Origin: Natribaculum breve
GTDB lineage: Archaea > Halobacteriota > Halobacteria > Halobacteriales > Natrialbaceae
Length of the DNA stretch: 64,000 bases
NCBI RefSeq assembly: GCF_023008585.1
Contig: NZ_CP095391.1
Location: 310,001 to 374,000 of the forward strand
Direction of reading: 5' to 3'
A model generated the notes under the pieces. That model did no database searches and had not been told where the DNA came from. It worked only from the letters and a program-made list of their open reading frames with translations. Positions 44,429 through 53,115 of the stretch are shown here, in pieces. The translations under genes were made by a program, and so were the position numbers. How positions within the stretch are numbered: position 1 is the stretch's first letter; each line of letters begins with the position of its first letter.

Positions 44429-45941
44429 TTGACGTCCTCCACACGGCTGAAGCCGTGGGATTCCTCCGTGGGCAATCCGGCCAGCAGATTACCCCGGCTG
44501 TGAACTTGCGGGTTCGCTGATACTGGTTTGGTCAAGCAGACTCGACTGTTCTCCAAAACTTCTGGGTGTCCAGTCGTGTCCATTCCACTCCCAGTACGCC
44601 CCATCGGTGGGTGCGTCCCTGTCGCGTTCAGCAGAGAGGGCAGCGGGCCGCGCCATCGGCCCAACTTCGTCTTGCAGTAGATTCCACGCCCCAGCAATAT
44701 CACTATGCGCGTCTAACTCGCACTCGTGGCAACGGAACGAATCGCCATCACGCAACACGTCCTCACTCTCGCACTCCGGGCACGTACTACTCGAATCAAA
44801 CTCGTTCACTCGCTCGACGGTGATGCCGACATCGCCGAGCGTGAGTTCAAGCCTGTCGACGAGTTGGCGATGGGACCAGAACGCGTGTGTCTTCGTGTTC
44901 ACTGTCGCCGACCAATGGCTGTCCAATACGTCGGTGAGGTCGCCAACGTATACGGTGTCCACGTTCCGTTCTAAGAGCCAGTCCGCCGCGTGTTTCACCG
45001 CCGCGTCACGGCTATGGTCACGCTTCTCCCCGCGCTCGTCATACACGCGTTGAATCCGCTTGCTCGTGTACTGGTCGTCGGGAAGCGCGGATTGCAACTC
45101 GGAAATCACCTCGGACAGGACCTGGAACTGGTCGAACTCGGGTCGAGCATGATATACGGCGGTCTCGCCAGTGGTGGTGACGATGGCGAGGGTGTTGTTC
45201 GCGCCGACGTCGATGGCGGCAGTGTGCGTCGTGTTCTCGCTGTCGAGTGTATGAGTGAATGCATCCAATCGCTGTTCTCGTAGGGTGTCTGGCCGAATGC
45301 GAACCGGATGCGTGACACGAAGCGTGTCAGCCGCCTCGTCGTAGACGAGTTCTAACCTGCTATCGTCACCGTTCCACTGTGGATTTCCGCGAACTTCGAG
45401 AGTGATTCGTTCTTGATACTCGAAGTCGTATTTGTCTTCGAGGACGTCGCCAACGCCGAATTCGAGGATGCTCTTGTCCTCGTCCCAGTCGAACGCGTAC
45501 AGGTCGTTGCGGACGAGACCGTGCAACTCGTACCCGTCGTCACGATTGCCCCAGTAGCCGGGTGGAGATGGTTTCTCCGTGACTGTGGAGTCTGCGTCGT
45601 CGTGGTATTTGTCGAGGAGGCGGAAGTGGCTCCGCCATGCTTCGCTGTTCTTGCGGGCGACTTGCTGGCATGCTGCCTTGCCGAGAATGGGTGCGTACTC
45701 GTCGTACAGGTCCGTGTACTCGGCGTCCCAGACGTCACCGTCTTCTTGGAAGTATTGTTGGCGTCGTCGATAGGTTATCTGGTTCCACAAGGGGGCGTGG
45801 GCGGCCAACCACTCGAACAAGCACTGCTTGTACCGTTCGGTAGCGGGGTGAGCAGTGTACTCGTTCGTGCGTTGTGGTCGGTCGCTCATGTGTTAGATGT
45901 CGGTTTCTTATGTTGTCAACGTTGGGATTGCAGGCGGGCTA
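44429..45941 (-). mobile_element. IS200/IS605-type TnpB element (minus strand)
   Basis: Contains one tnpB and, past its stop, a right end with hairpin CCCACGGCTTCAGCCGTG ending GGAGGACGTCAA at 44429; the guide would run leftwards from 44428. No tnpA. Left end is truncated or short because an IS5-like element starts at 45942. A shorter decayed copy of the same right end, on the plus strand, is at 59690-59804. Confidence 0.75.
44489..45889 (-). CDS. tnpB: TnpB RNA-guided nuclease family protein
   Basis: A 466-residue TnpB. N-terminal helical recognition part to about residue 210; RuvC-I THTAAIDVGANNTLAIV with the first Asp; RuvC-II region NVDTVYVGDLTDVLDSHW, which lacks the usual Glu (Gly-Asp instead); four-Cys zinc ribbon CPECESEDVLRDGD...CHECE; RuvC-III LDAHSDIAGAWNLL with the last Asp. 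A Glu occurs just before the zinc ribbon (ERVNEFDSSSTC). The C-terminal extension after GPMARPAAL is overlapped by the reRNA-coding end. Frame intact, so it may be active. Confidence 0.85.
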   Translation of the reverse strand: MSDRPQRTNEYTAHPATERYKQCLFEWLAAHAPLWNQITYRRRQQYFQEDGDVWDAEYTDLYDEYAPILGKAACQQVARKNSEAWRSHFRLLDKYHDDADSTVTEKPSPPGYWGNRDDGYELHGLVRNDLYAFDWDEDKSILEFGVGDVLEDKYDFEYQERITLEVRGNPQWNGDDSRLELVYDEAADTLRVTHPVRIRPDTLREQRLDAFTHTLDSENTTHTAAIDVGANNTLAIVTTTGETAVYHARPEFDQFQVLSEVISELQSALPDDQYTSKRIQRVYDERGEKRDHSRDAAVKHAADWLLERNVDTVYVGDLTDVLDSHWSATVNTKTHAFWSHRQLVDRLELTLGDVGITVERVNEFDSSSTCPECESEDVLRDGDSFRCHECELDAHSDIAGAWNLLQDEVGPMARPAALSAERDRDAPTDGAYWEWNGHDWTPRSFGEQSSLLDQTSISEPASSQPG

Positions 45942-47009
45942 GAGGGTGTCATAGAACTCTTGTCACACCGTGATGATCGTACTTCCCGGATTGTCTCCAC
46001 GCTCGTAGTTGGTGATAGCGACGACGAGGCGAAGGCACAGGGCAAGAAACACCTGCGCTCGTGCGTGGACGCGGCCTCGGGCGTGCGTTCGCCCGAGGCC
46101 GCAGTCCTTCACTGATTCGTTGGTTCGTTCGACTCCAGTACGGCGGTTGTACGTCTCATCCAACGCGGACTGCTTCAGCTGAACGTCCTCGCTGTGTTGT
46201 TCGATGCGATCTTCGACCCTGTACTCGATGTCTTTCGGGTCGTCAGTGTTTCGCGCGTTGTACGGAGCGACTGGCACGACCCCTGCGGCCAGCAGGTGGT
46301 CGTGCCAGTCGAGCGTGTCGTAGGCGCTGTCACCGACCATCCAGATCGGCTTGGCGACGGCGAGCGCGTCACGCGTGACGCGCATCGCCGTCTCCTCTGG
46401 CGCTTGCTTACTCTCGGTGAACTCGGCTGCAATCGGGATCTTTTGCCCGGTCGAGACGATCGTGCAACCGTAGCCGTAGTAGTACTCGTCGTCGGTTGGA
46501 TCGTAGCACTTCGACGCGTCTTGATCGGCGGGCATCGCCCTCACGTCGGTTGAATCGATACAGTAGGTCAAGTCGAGCAGGCCGCGCCGGGCGGCCTGCT
46601 CGACGAGTTGGTCAAAGACTTCGTCAACGACGTGTTCGAGGTCGGTAAGAAAGCGATCGACCGCGTCTCTCGACGGCGGTCGATCGAACCCACAGCTGAG
46701 CCAAACGACCGTGTTCCGAAGCTCTCGCTCAACGGGACGAATGCCGTAGATGTCGTGGTAGTAGCAATGGAGGAAGCCACGCATCAGCTCTGGTGGTTCG
46801 TGATCTCGTGTTCGCCCCGTCTCCGCCGGGGCGAACACGTCGAACTCTTCGAGAAACTCGAAGGAGAGATGCTCAAACAACGCTAGCGTCTCGGTTTCCG
46901 CGACATTGAAGAACGACTCTACCGAAGGATCATCTTGCAGGGTCGCTGAACTCATCCACCTCAGCGTTCACCCTGCTCTTTGGTGTGCTACTCGTTCTAT
47001 GACACTCTC
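45942..47009 (-). mobile_element. IS5-family-like insertion sequence
   Basis: Terminal inverted repeats GAGGGTGTCATAGAAC and GTTCTATGACACTCTC, flanked by a perfect 9-base duplication GGCGGGCTA (45933-45941 and 47010-47018). 1068 bp, single transposase gene. Length and 9-base duplication fit the IS5 family, IS903-like groups. Perfect ends and target repeats suggest a recent insertion. Confidence 0.85.
45963..46955 (-). CDS. IS5-like DDE transposase
   Basis: A 330-residue transposase. DDE core: LDLTYCIDSTDVRAMPADQD (first Asp), PIWMVGDSAYDTLDWHDHLL (second Asp), YNRRTGVERTNESVKDCGLG (Glu with the Y-R-E type signature). N-terminal helical domain with MRGFLHCYYHDIYGIRPVER. It occupies almost the whole element between the terminal repeats. 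Frame intact. Confidence 0.85.
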   Translation of the reverse strand: MSSATLQDDPSVESFFNVAETETLALFEHLSFEFLEEFDVFAPAETGRTRDHEPPELMRGFLHCYYHDIYGIRPVERELRNTVVWLSCGFDRPPSRDAVDRFLTDLEHVVDEVFDQLVEQAARRGLLDLTYCIDSTDVRAMPADQDASKCYDPTDDEYYYGYGCTIVSTGQKIPIAAEFTESKQAPEETAMRVTRDALAVAKPIWMVGDSAYDTLDWHDHLLAAGVVPVAPYNARNTDDPKDIEYRVEDRIEQHSEDVQLKQSALDETYNRRTGVERTNESVKDCGLGRTHARGRVHARAQVFLALCLRLVVAITNYERGDNPGSTIITV

Positions 47010-47069
47010 GGCGGGCTATGGTATCGTGGTTGTCTTCAATAGTGACGGATTCATCCCACGACTAAAGTC

Positions 47070-47325
47070 CTGTCTCTTACCCATATGTCGGAGTCTCGCG
47101 AAAGCGGCGTTTCGGAGGCTCTCGACGCGGGCGAGCACGAGCTGAGACCCACAGGAAGAGAGACGAGATCGACGCTCGGTACGGAGCGTGGTACTCGAGG
47201 CGACTGCGTTCGGATCCACAATTACGGATTTCATCCGGCGAAAGGCGCTGAATACTGGTATCTCGATCGCCACTCTCCGATGGATCGCTCGCAGACTGGT
47301 AGCGCAACTTGTGGGTAAGATACAG
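47070..47325. mobile_element. 256-bp MITE of the Tn5-like IS, copy C
   Basis: Ends CTGTCTCTTACCCATA and TGTGGGTAAGATACAG, the right repeat with one change. Flanking 10-mers GACTAAAGTC and GGCTAAAGTC (9 of 10). Inserted at the apex of CCCACGACTAAAGTCGTGGG. The sequence right of it (GTCGTGGGCTTTCTCCTGTA) matches that right of copy B. Non-coding. Confidence 0.85.
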
Positions 47326-47345
47326 GGCTAAAGTCGTGGGCTTTC

Positions 47346-47600
47346 TCCTGTATTTCTGTAAAAGCGGATCACGTCCTCGGCCTGGGCGTGGAGGTCGCCG
47401 AAGAAAGAGTCCTTCTGGCCGCCAAAGTGGAAGAACGCCATCGGTGCAGCCGTTCCGACGTTGACACCGACGTTGCCGGCCTCGACGTGGAGCCGGAACT
47501 CGCGCGCCTCTCGGCCGCGCTCGGTGAACAGGCTCGCGGAGTTTCCGTACCGGCTCGCGTTGATCGTCTCGAGCCGTCGCTCCGGTCGACGGCGAGACGA
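47346..47600 (-). pseudogene. Methylmalonate-semialdehyde dehydrogenase C-terminal fragment
   Basis: The minus-strand frame reads ETINASRYGNSASLFTERGR, LHVEAGNVGVNVGTAAPMAF and FGGQKDSFFGDLHAQAEDVI, the C-terminal part of CoA-acylating methylmalonate-semialdehyde dehydrogenase (aldehyde dehydrogenase superfamily). No N-terminal domain or catalytic Cys loop is present, and the fragment abuts the hairpin of MITE C. A truncated host gene. Confidence 0.75.
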
Positions 47601-47694
47601 AACAAAGCACTGTACGGGGATTCTCGACGCCTTCTCGAGAAAGCCCGCCGTGCCGGCGACGGCCACCAGGACGGACGCTCGGAGTGCGCACTCA

Positions 47695-47777
47695 TAACGA
47701 TGGCTGTGAGTCGTTACCGCTGCAACCGCGAACCATCGTGCGGTTGCGTCGGCACCCAGTCACAGCCATCATCATCA
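47695..47777. repeat. Imperfect palindromic repeat, copy 2 of 2
   Basis: Same architecture as 18113-18190: outer arms GATGGCTGTGA / TCACAGCCATC and inner arms GCAACCGC / GCGGTTGC. The outer stem is perfect here where copy 1 has mismatches. Sits directly downstream of the gdt1-like gene, where it could also act as a 3' structure. Confidence 0.65.
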
Positions 47778-47782
47778 ACCGA

Positions 47783-48493
47783 TCAGAGCAACGCGACGAT
47801 CAGTTGGGAGAGCGACCCGACCACCTGCTCCCACACCGAGAACCCGGTGAACATCGCCAGCACCGTATCTAGTCCGAAGAAGGCGAACAGGGCTGCCCCG
47901 AGGTAGTGGGCCTTCCGCACGTTGAAGCGGTGGGAGAACCGGTGGAAAACGTAGGCGTTCGCTAAGCTCACAGGAATGATCGCGAGCATCTCGCCCAGCC
48001 AGATCGCCGGTGTCGCGCCGTACTCGACTGCGAGTCCGATAGTGACGAGCTGGGTTTTGTCGCCGAACTCGCCGGCAGCCATCATGGTGAAAATCGTGAG
48101 AAACTGCCCTATCGGGCCGCGAATGGTACGGCCGAGGAGTTCGAACTCTGCGTCGATTTCCATCGCTCTCGAACCGACGACACCGCCATCCGTCTCTGCT
48201 CCGGCGACCCCCTCGGCGCCAGGAGCAGAACGGACGAGCAACACTGCAAAGAGCAAGAACAGTCCAGCGGTGATCGCGTCGAGAGCGATCCCCGGGAGCG
48301 CCTGCTGAATCGCTTTCCCGAACAGGATCTCCAGCGCCGTCCAGCCTGCAAAGGCAGCCCCGGCTGCTCCGACGACCAGCAGTGGCCTGTATCGCGTCGA
48401 GAGCCCCGCGATGATGAACTGGACTTTCTCACCCGGGAGAACGGCCAGCTGTGCGACCGCTGCGATGACGACGATCTCGACGAACCCGGTCAT
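47783..48493 (-). CDS. TMEM165/GDT1 (UPF0016) family cation exporter
   Basis: A 236-residue protein with six or seven membrane helices. The second family repeat has the signature TMMAAGEFGDKTQLVTIGLA (E-x-G-D-K-T); the first is degenerate (AVLPGEKVQFIIAGL), keeping Glu and Lys but not Gly-Asp. GDT1 proteins export Mn or Ca, often in exchange for protons. The ATG at 48493 overlaps the stop of a small upstream gene (ATGA). A perfect 14-bp palindrome lies in the promoter of that upstream gene, consistent with metal-dependent control. Confidence 0.88.
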   Translation of the reverse strand: MTGFVEIVVIAAVAQLAVLPGEKVQFIIAGLSTRYRPLLVVGAAGAAFAGWTALEILFGKAIQQALPGIALDAITAGLFLLFAVLLVRSAPGAEGVAGAETDGGVVGSRAMEIDAEFELLGRTIRGPIGQFLTIFTMMAAGEFGDKTQLVTIGLAVEYGATPAIWLGEMLAIIPVSLANAYVFHRFSHRFNVRKAHYLGAALFAFFGLDTVLAMFTGFSVWEQVVGSLSQLIVALL

Positions 48494-48741
48494 CGGTCTC
48501 CCTCCGGCGCACCGACGCTTCGCGTTCCAGCCGGGGCGACCGGCGAACGGTCGATTGCCTCTGTTCCCGACTCGAGGCGACGCCGTTTGCATCGGCTGCT
48601 ACTGCCGAACAGACGAGTTTCCGACAGTGTCACTGCCTCGAGTCGCTCGGCGACGTCGTCCGTAGCGATGGGCCGGCGACCCACCGTCTCGAGCACGGCA
48701 CTCGTCGTCAGGCAGGCCTCCGGCACGCCGCTCAGTATCAT
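48490..48741 (-). CDS. Small protein coupled to the GDT1-like exporter
   Basis: An 83-residue protein whose stop overlaps the exporter start. The middle (AVLETVGRRPIATDDVAERL then LSETRLFGSSSRCKRRRLES) faintly resembles the helix-turn-helix of small archaeal winged-helix regulators, but this is weak. It could be a co-regulator or a translated leader. The tight coupling and promoter palindrome argue that it is real. Confidence 0.5.
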   Translation of the reverse strand: MILSGVPEACLTTSAVLETVGRRPIATDDVAERLEAVTLSETRLFGSSSRCKRRRLESGTEAIDRSPVAPAGTRSVGAPEGDR

Positions 48742-48752
48742 CTCGTGGTTAT

Positions 48753-48766
48753 TTAGACGCGTCTAA
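48753..48766. promoter_or_regulatory. Operator-like palindrome TTAGACGCGTCTAA
   Basis: A perfect 14-bp palindrome 12-25 bases upstream of the start of the small gene that leads the exporter operon, immediately downstream of an A/T-rich TATA-like box (48768-48777, AAATATAAAG on the minus strand). This position fits a repressor site. Metal-responsive DtxR/MntR-type regulators recognise TTAG...CTAA-type palindromes, so Mn control is a reasonable guess. Confidence 0.6.
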
Positions 48767-49021
48767 TCTTTATATTTGTCGGACGCTCACTACTGTTCGA
48801 CACACACTAGCGTTTGGCAAACGACGTTGTGGTCCAGAAACGACGGTCGATAATGAACTGACTACTCCACGATGTCAGTCGTGGGCGTTCTCCTCGAATC
48901 TGTGGTACTACCGGACAAAACGGTTCACGTCGATCACACTCGAGGTGCTGTCATCGGCGTCGACGGCCGTCGAGACGACAAAATTGGCGTCCCACGTCGA
49001 GAGAACGTCTGCAGTACCACG

Positions 49022-49414
49022 TCACGCATCGGAGGGTGGATCGTACGTGTGAGCGTCGTCAACCGACGGTGCTCCGATGGCGAGGACGCGTGTGATCGTA
49101 TCGGCGTCTTCGGGATTGAATGCTCGCTGTGGGCTACCGGATTCGACAAATAGCGCCTGGTCGGTTTCGACGACGTACTCGTCCTCTGGCGTTTCGACGT
49201 GAAGGGTGCCCTCGAGGACGTAGAACACTTCGACCTGTTCGTCGTGGTAGTGGTAGCGTAGACCCGACTGTTCGCCGGGAGAGAGTTCGTAGACACGAAG
49301 ACCGAGCTTCGAGTCGTGGTGGTCGAACCCGGCGGCGACACTGAGTGATCGGACGTCGGCCGGGCGATCGTCCCACTGGTCGAGATCGTCAGGGTCGACG
49401 AGGTGGTATCCCAT
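49022..49414 (-). CDS. Cupin-domain protein
   Basis: A 130-residue single-domain cupin. Motif 1 in LRYHYHDEQVEVFYVLEGTL (HxH plus Glu), motif 2 in FVESGSPQRAFNPEDA, where the usual His is Gln. Metal-binding probably retained by motif 1. Common stand-alone cupin of halobacteria, function unknown. It is monocistronic, with A/T-rich promoter at 49415-49445. Confidence 0.85.
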   Translation of the reverse strand: MGYHLVDPDDLDQWDDRPADVRSLSVAAGFDHHDSKLGLRVYELSPGEQSGLRYHYHDEQVEVFYVLEGTLHVETPEDEYVVETDQALFVESGSPQRAFNPEDADTITRVLAIGAPSVDDAHTYDPPSDA

Positions 49415-49856
49415 ATTTTATTCTACCAGAGGCAGGTATTAAAATTCTGGCTCGAGCGGGATAGTGCGCGAGCTTCGTACGAGCTGGTCATCACTCAGTT
49501 CACTACGTCTTACCCTCTCAAGAGGTGACATCCTCTCCGGCGTGAACGCCGGAGCTTCCCGTACCGCAGGTTGGGATATTTGCTGGTCTACGATGCGACC
49601 TGTTCTCTCCTGGTGAACGTCCCGCTCTCGCGGTCGAACAGGTGTACCGATGGCTGTGCCACACAGCCGTTACTCCTATCCTCGCCGTGAGGACTCGGAG
49701 TTATACGCGGAGCAGGCGCAATACCATGGCCTTCAGGCCGTGGATACGCGCCGTCACTCAGTGACACATTCCACAGACACCAACAAGGACGGATATTCCA
49801 CGCTAAACACAGTCTTTAATATAATCTATTTCATAACTGATTATGAACACAGTACG

Positions 49857-51165
49857 ATGCTGGAGACGACCCGCACCTACGTCGCCCGAATCATGAACCA
49901 CCAGCAGGTTCGTGACGACCTCGACCACTGCGGGTTCGCAGCATCCAAACTGTGGAACGTCGGACGCTACTACATCCAACAACGGTGGAATGACGACGGT
50001 GAGATACCTGACGAAGCCGAACTGAAATCGGAGTTGAAAGACCACGAACGCTACAGTGACCTCCAGTCTCAGTCAAGTTCGTTCGAAAGACGAAGTCTTT
50101 CGTGATGCCAAAAATCTCCGATTTTTGAGCACAGCGAGTTCTCGAAGAACTTGCTGAAGCGTTCAACGGCTGGTACAACTCCGACGACAGAAACAACCCA
50201 CCGGGCTACCGGAAACGTGGCGACCGACACCCACGCTCCACCGTAACGTGGAAACAGAAAGGCATCAAACACGACGATAAACACGGTCAACTCCGTCTCT
50301 CGAAAGGCTTCACCCTGAAAGAGAGTCGGTCTGACTTCATCCTCGCGGAATACGAAACTCGACCCGACGTACAAGTGGAGAACATCCAGCAGGTGCGTGC
50401 CGTCTGGAACGGAGGCGAGTGGGAACTACACCTCGTCTGTAAGAAGGAAATTCCTGTTGAGGAAGCTCCCGGTGACAAGACGGCGGGCATCGACCTCGGG
50501 ATCAGCAACTACCTCGCCATCGACTACGAGGACGGCCCCTCGGAGTTGTATCCGGGGAATACCCTGAAAGAGGACAAGCACTACTTTACCCGCGAGGAGT
50601 ACCAGACTGAAGGCGCGAACGGGCCGTCGAAGCGGGCGTTGAAGACTCGGCGGAAACTCTCCCGGCGCAAAGACCACTTCCTCCACACCCTCTCGAAACA
50701 CATTGTTCAACGGTGTGTCGAAGAGGGCGTGGCGGAGATCGCAGTTGGAAACCTCAGCGACATCCGTGAAGACGGGAACGGCGACTCGCGGAATTGGGGT
50801 CAGTCGGGGAACAAGAAGTTGCACGGATGGGAGTTCGACCGCTTCGCCCGCCTGCTCGAATACAAGGCCGAGGAATACGGCATCCTCGTTGACCGCGTCG
50901 ACGAGGAGAACACGTCGAAGACGTGTTCGTGTTGCGGGCAGATTCGAGATCGAACCGCGTGGAACGTGGCTTGTACGTCTGCGAGTCCTGTGAAACGACG
51001 ATGAACGCAGACGTGAACGGTGCCGTAAACATCCGACGAAAGATAACTCAGAGTCCCCCGACGGGGGATATGAGTAACGGCTGGTTGGCACAGCCCGGAG
51101 TCTTCCTGTTCGACCGCGAGAGCGGACGGTTCACCCCGAGAGAACAGGGAGACTGCAAACCTTAA
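49857..51165 (+). pseudogene. tnpB: tnpB with hairpin insertion and frameshift
   Basis: Homologous throughout to the copy at 8867. Segment 1 (49857-50083) encodes the N-terminus (FAASKLWNVGRYYIQQRWND). A pair of hairpins (50084-50128) then breaks the frame. Segment 2 (about 50146-50950) carries RuvC-I AGIDLGISNYLAIDY, RuvC-II region AEIAVGNLSDIRED and the first zinc-ribbon Cys pair. A one-base change near 50945-50960 shifts to segment 3, with VERGLYVCESCETTMNADVN. Not functional as it stands, although segment 2 still codes for most of the nuclease. Confidence 0.85.
50084..50128. repeat. Hairpin array III inside tnpB
   Basis: CGAAAGAC-gaa-GTCTTTCG, link TGATGC, then CAAAAATC-tcc-GATTTTTG, followed by weaker stems to about 50150. 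Both stems are perfect 8-mers with 3-base loops. Compared with the copy at 8867 this is a clear insertion in tnpB. Confidence 0.75.
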
Positions 51166-51214
51166 TATCCCAACGCTCGGGATTCCTCCGCCTTCAGGCG
51201 GAGGAGGATGTCAA

Positions 51215-51402
51215 CGTAAACTCCGGCGACTCGACTGTGGTCTCGTTCTGCTCGAAGTCGCTAATGCGCGTCTCGCTCGCGAACCCGCCAGTCCACTCGG
51301 TCTCGGCACGGAACGTGAACGCTGCGTGCTCGGGCTCTGCAGCGACCGATTCGATGAGCGTCTCGAGTTCGTCGACGTCGAGTCCGTCACATCAGTCATG
51401 TT
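51215..51402 (-). pseudogene. Truncated OsmC-like gene
   Basis: The minus strand encodes GLDVDELETLIESVAAEPEH and FRAETEWTGGFASETRISDF, closely similar to the first 60 residues of the OsmC protein at 51744. It ends exactly at the TnpB element right end, so the element insertion cut it. A frame change close to the start (near 51385) is a second lesion. Confidence 0.8.
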
Positions 51403-51743
51403 TTGATAGCACAATAGCGCACCGCTTTAAACGTCGATAACCCTTTCGAACTTGTTCACAACATGTCGTGACCTACTAGCTATAGTTAGTAACCTCTTCG
51501 ATACAGTTCACAACCAATGTTGCGGCTTTTGGTTACCTTTGGTGACACCCACTGGATTGTCGATCTCCAGATTCGATCAGCTAAAGCCGGAAATCGTTGA
51601 TGGTACGAGCTAATTACGGGCACAACGCGTCCCATGATCAATTCGTCAGGCAACATGTGGACGAGACGTCAGTCGGAAACAACGTCGACATCCGCCGGGG
51701 TTACAACTGATCCACCGCCTATTCAATATTGGATGAGATCTAC
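51403..51743. other. Intergenic region between two OsmC genes
   Basis: About 340 bases, no open frame of interest. It is the divergent promoter region between the truncated and the intact OsmC-like genes. A/T-rich words at 51410-51420 and 51715-51732. No clear operator seen. Confidence 0.45.
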
Positions 51744-52283
51744 ATGACTCTGAAGAACGGGATCGACGTAGAGAAGTTCGAACAGCTCACCGCCGCTGCC
51801 GAAGAAGACCCAGCAAACGCCGAATTCCGGTTTTTCGCAGAAACCGAATGGACGGGTGAAACGACGTGTGAAACCACCGTCAGCGACATCGAAAAGGGTG
51901 GGACGCTCGTCGAATCGCCCGAGTTCACCATGGAAGGCGCGTTGTTCGGACATCGTGACGCACCGAACGCGCTCGAGCAATTGCTTTCGTCGCTCGGTAC
52001 CTGTCTCACGATCACCTACGCCGCACACGGCGCGAAGCGGGACGTCGAAATCTCGGAAATCCGCCTCGAGTTCGAGGGTACCGTCGATATGCGCGGACTC
52101 CTCGGTCTCGCCGACGACGTACGCCCTGGCTTCGATCAGATCGAGTGCACCGCCCACATCGAGTCGCCCGCATCTACGGACGAACTCGAGGCTCTGCAGG
52201 AGGTCGCCCACTCGAGTTCGCCGATCCTGGACAACCTCGAGAACGAAGTCACGGTCAACGTGCAACGCTCGACGGCAGAGTAG
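51744..52283 (+). CDS. OsmC family protein
   Basis: A 179-residue OsmC/Ohr-superfamily protein. Core features: TMEGALFGHRDAPNALEQLL, SLGTCLTITYAAHGAKRDVE with the family catalytic-type Cys in LGTCLT, a long beta strand IEISEIRLEFEGT-type region and the C-terminal SSPILDNLENEVTVNV. Second conserved Cys is in FDQIECTAHIESPAS. Such proteins reduce organic hydroperoxides or bind thiol adducts. The ATG at 51744 is preferred over TTG at 51729. A divergent truncated paralogue lies at 51215-51402. Confidence 0.88.
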   Translation: MTLKNGIDVEKFEQLTAAAEEDPANAEFRFFAETEWTGETTCETTVSDIEKGGTLVESPEFTMEGALFGHRDAPNALEQLLSSLGTCLTITYAAHGAKRDVEISEIRLEFEGTVDMRGLLGLADDVRPGFDQIECTAHIESPASTDELEALQEVAHSSSPILDNLENEVTVNVQRSTAE

Positions 52284-52899
52284 CGAACCGTTGCACTCGA
52301 GCGCCGCGTAGTGCGTTCAGTCCTCGACTGATCGAGTCCTCGACCGTGTCTTTCGAGAGAAACTGTACTTTCTAGTCAAAGGAGTGACGCGCTTCACCCC
52401 ACTCCCGGTGGGACGGGGAACTCCCAGTGCTGACCTCTCACACGACTCCGGTCGTGGGGTTCTGCTGGTCACAGACCAGCGTCCGTCACAGACGGGCATC
52501 GCCACGTGGGAGTTTCCCGATCGGATGCCGGGTGTGGGCCGAGTCAATCCGGCTCCCGGCCGAGACAGCGGCTGGGTGGGCTTGCCTCGATCTCGGTCTC
52601 ATCTGAGACGGGATGGTCTCACCTAACGCTTACTCGCTTCGTCCCAGACTACAGCTTCCTCGTTTCATCCCAGGCTACAGCCGTGGGCTTTCGCGCTGCA
52701 TCTGTTGTAAAAGATCGAGTTCCAGGTCTCGTGAACTAGCTACCGGCGTCGTCGATGGAGTCGATCGACGTCTCTCCGACAGGGCCTGTGGTGCTGCGAC
52801 CCGTCAGCCTAAATACGAGTGGACCGATAATGTCGCTACGGTGAAGTCCGTTGGTGAAATCATGAGGAGCCGACGAAAACGCCAGGAGAATGATGCCAA
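52284..52899. other. Hairpin-rich non-coding region
   Basis: Over 600 bases without a convincing gene. Many short stem-loops follow one another: CACGACTCCGGTCGTG at 52442, GCTGGTCACAGACCAGC near 52466, CCGTCACAGACGG near 52485, GTCTCATCTGAGAC near 52597. An end-type arm GCCGTGGGCTTTC lies at 52681. It looks like the decayed left or right end of a TnpB-type element. Confidence 0.5.
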
Positions 52900-53115
52900 A
52901 TGACCGATGCGAGTCGTTTCGAAATAGCAACGGTGATGATGGCTCTGGCAGTACTCGTCGTTACCCTCCTCGTAGGCGTCGGCGTCCTGCAATTGTACCT
53001 CAGCGAAGAAACGGGACCGTTACTTCGCAACCTCGTCGTCGCGGTAATTCTTCTCGTCTTTAGCACTGCACTCTACCGCCAGTGGCGTCGTGAACTCAAT
53101 TCGGACTCGAAGTGA
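52900..53115 (+). CDS. Small two-helix membrane protein
   Basis: A 71-residue protein with two hydrophobic helices (about 10-33 and 43-61) and a charged C-terminus (RQWRRELNSDSK). No family recognised. Composition and topology support a real gene, though upstream hairpin DNA gives no independent support. Confidence 0.55.
   Translation: MTDASRFEIATVMMALAVLVVTLLVGVGVLQLYLSEETGPLLRNLVVAVILLVFSTALYRQWRRELNSDSK

Larger units (their letters stand above)
49527..51214 (+). mobile_element. IS200/IS605-type TnpB element, decayed
   Basis: The left end has hairpin CTCCGGCGTGAACGCCGGAG. The right end repeats AATATCCCAACGCTCGGGAT and a GCCTTCAGGC hairpin and ends GGAGGATGTCAA at 51214. Same family as 8690-10270. 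Its tnpB has a hairpin insertion and a frameshift. It interrupts an osmC-like gene, whose remnant starts at 51215. Confidence 0.8.
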
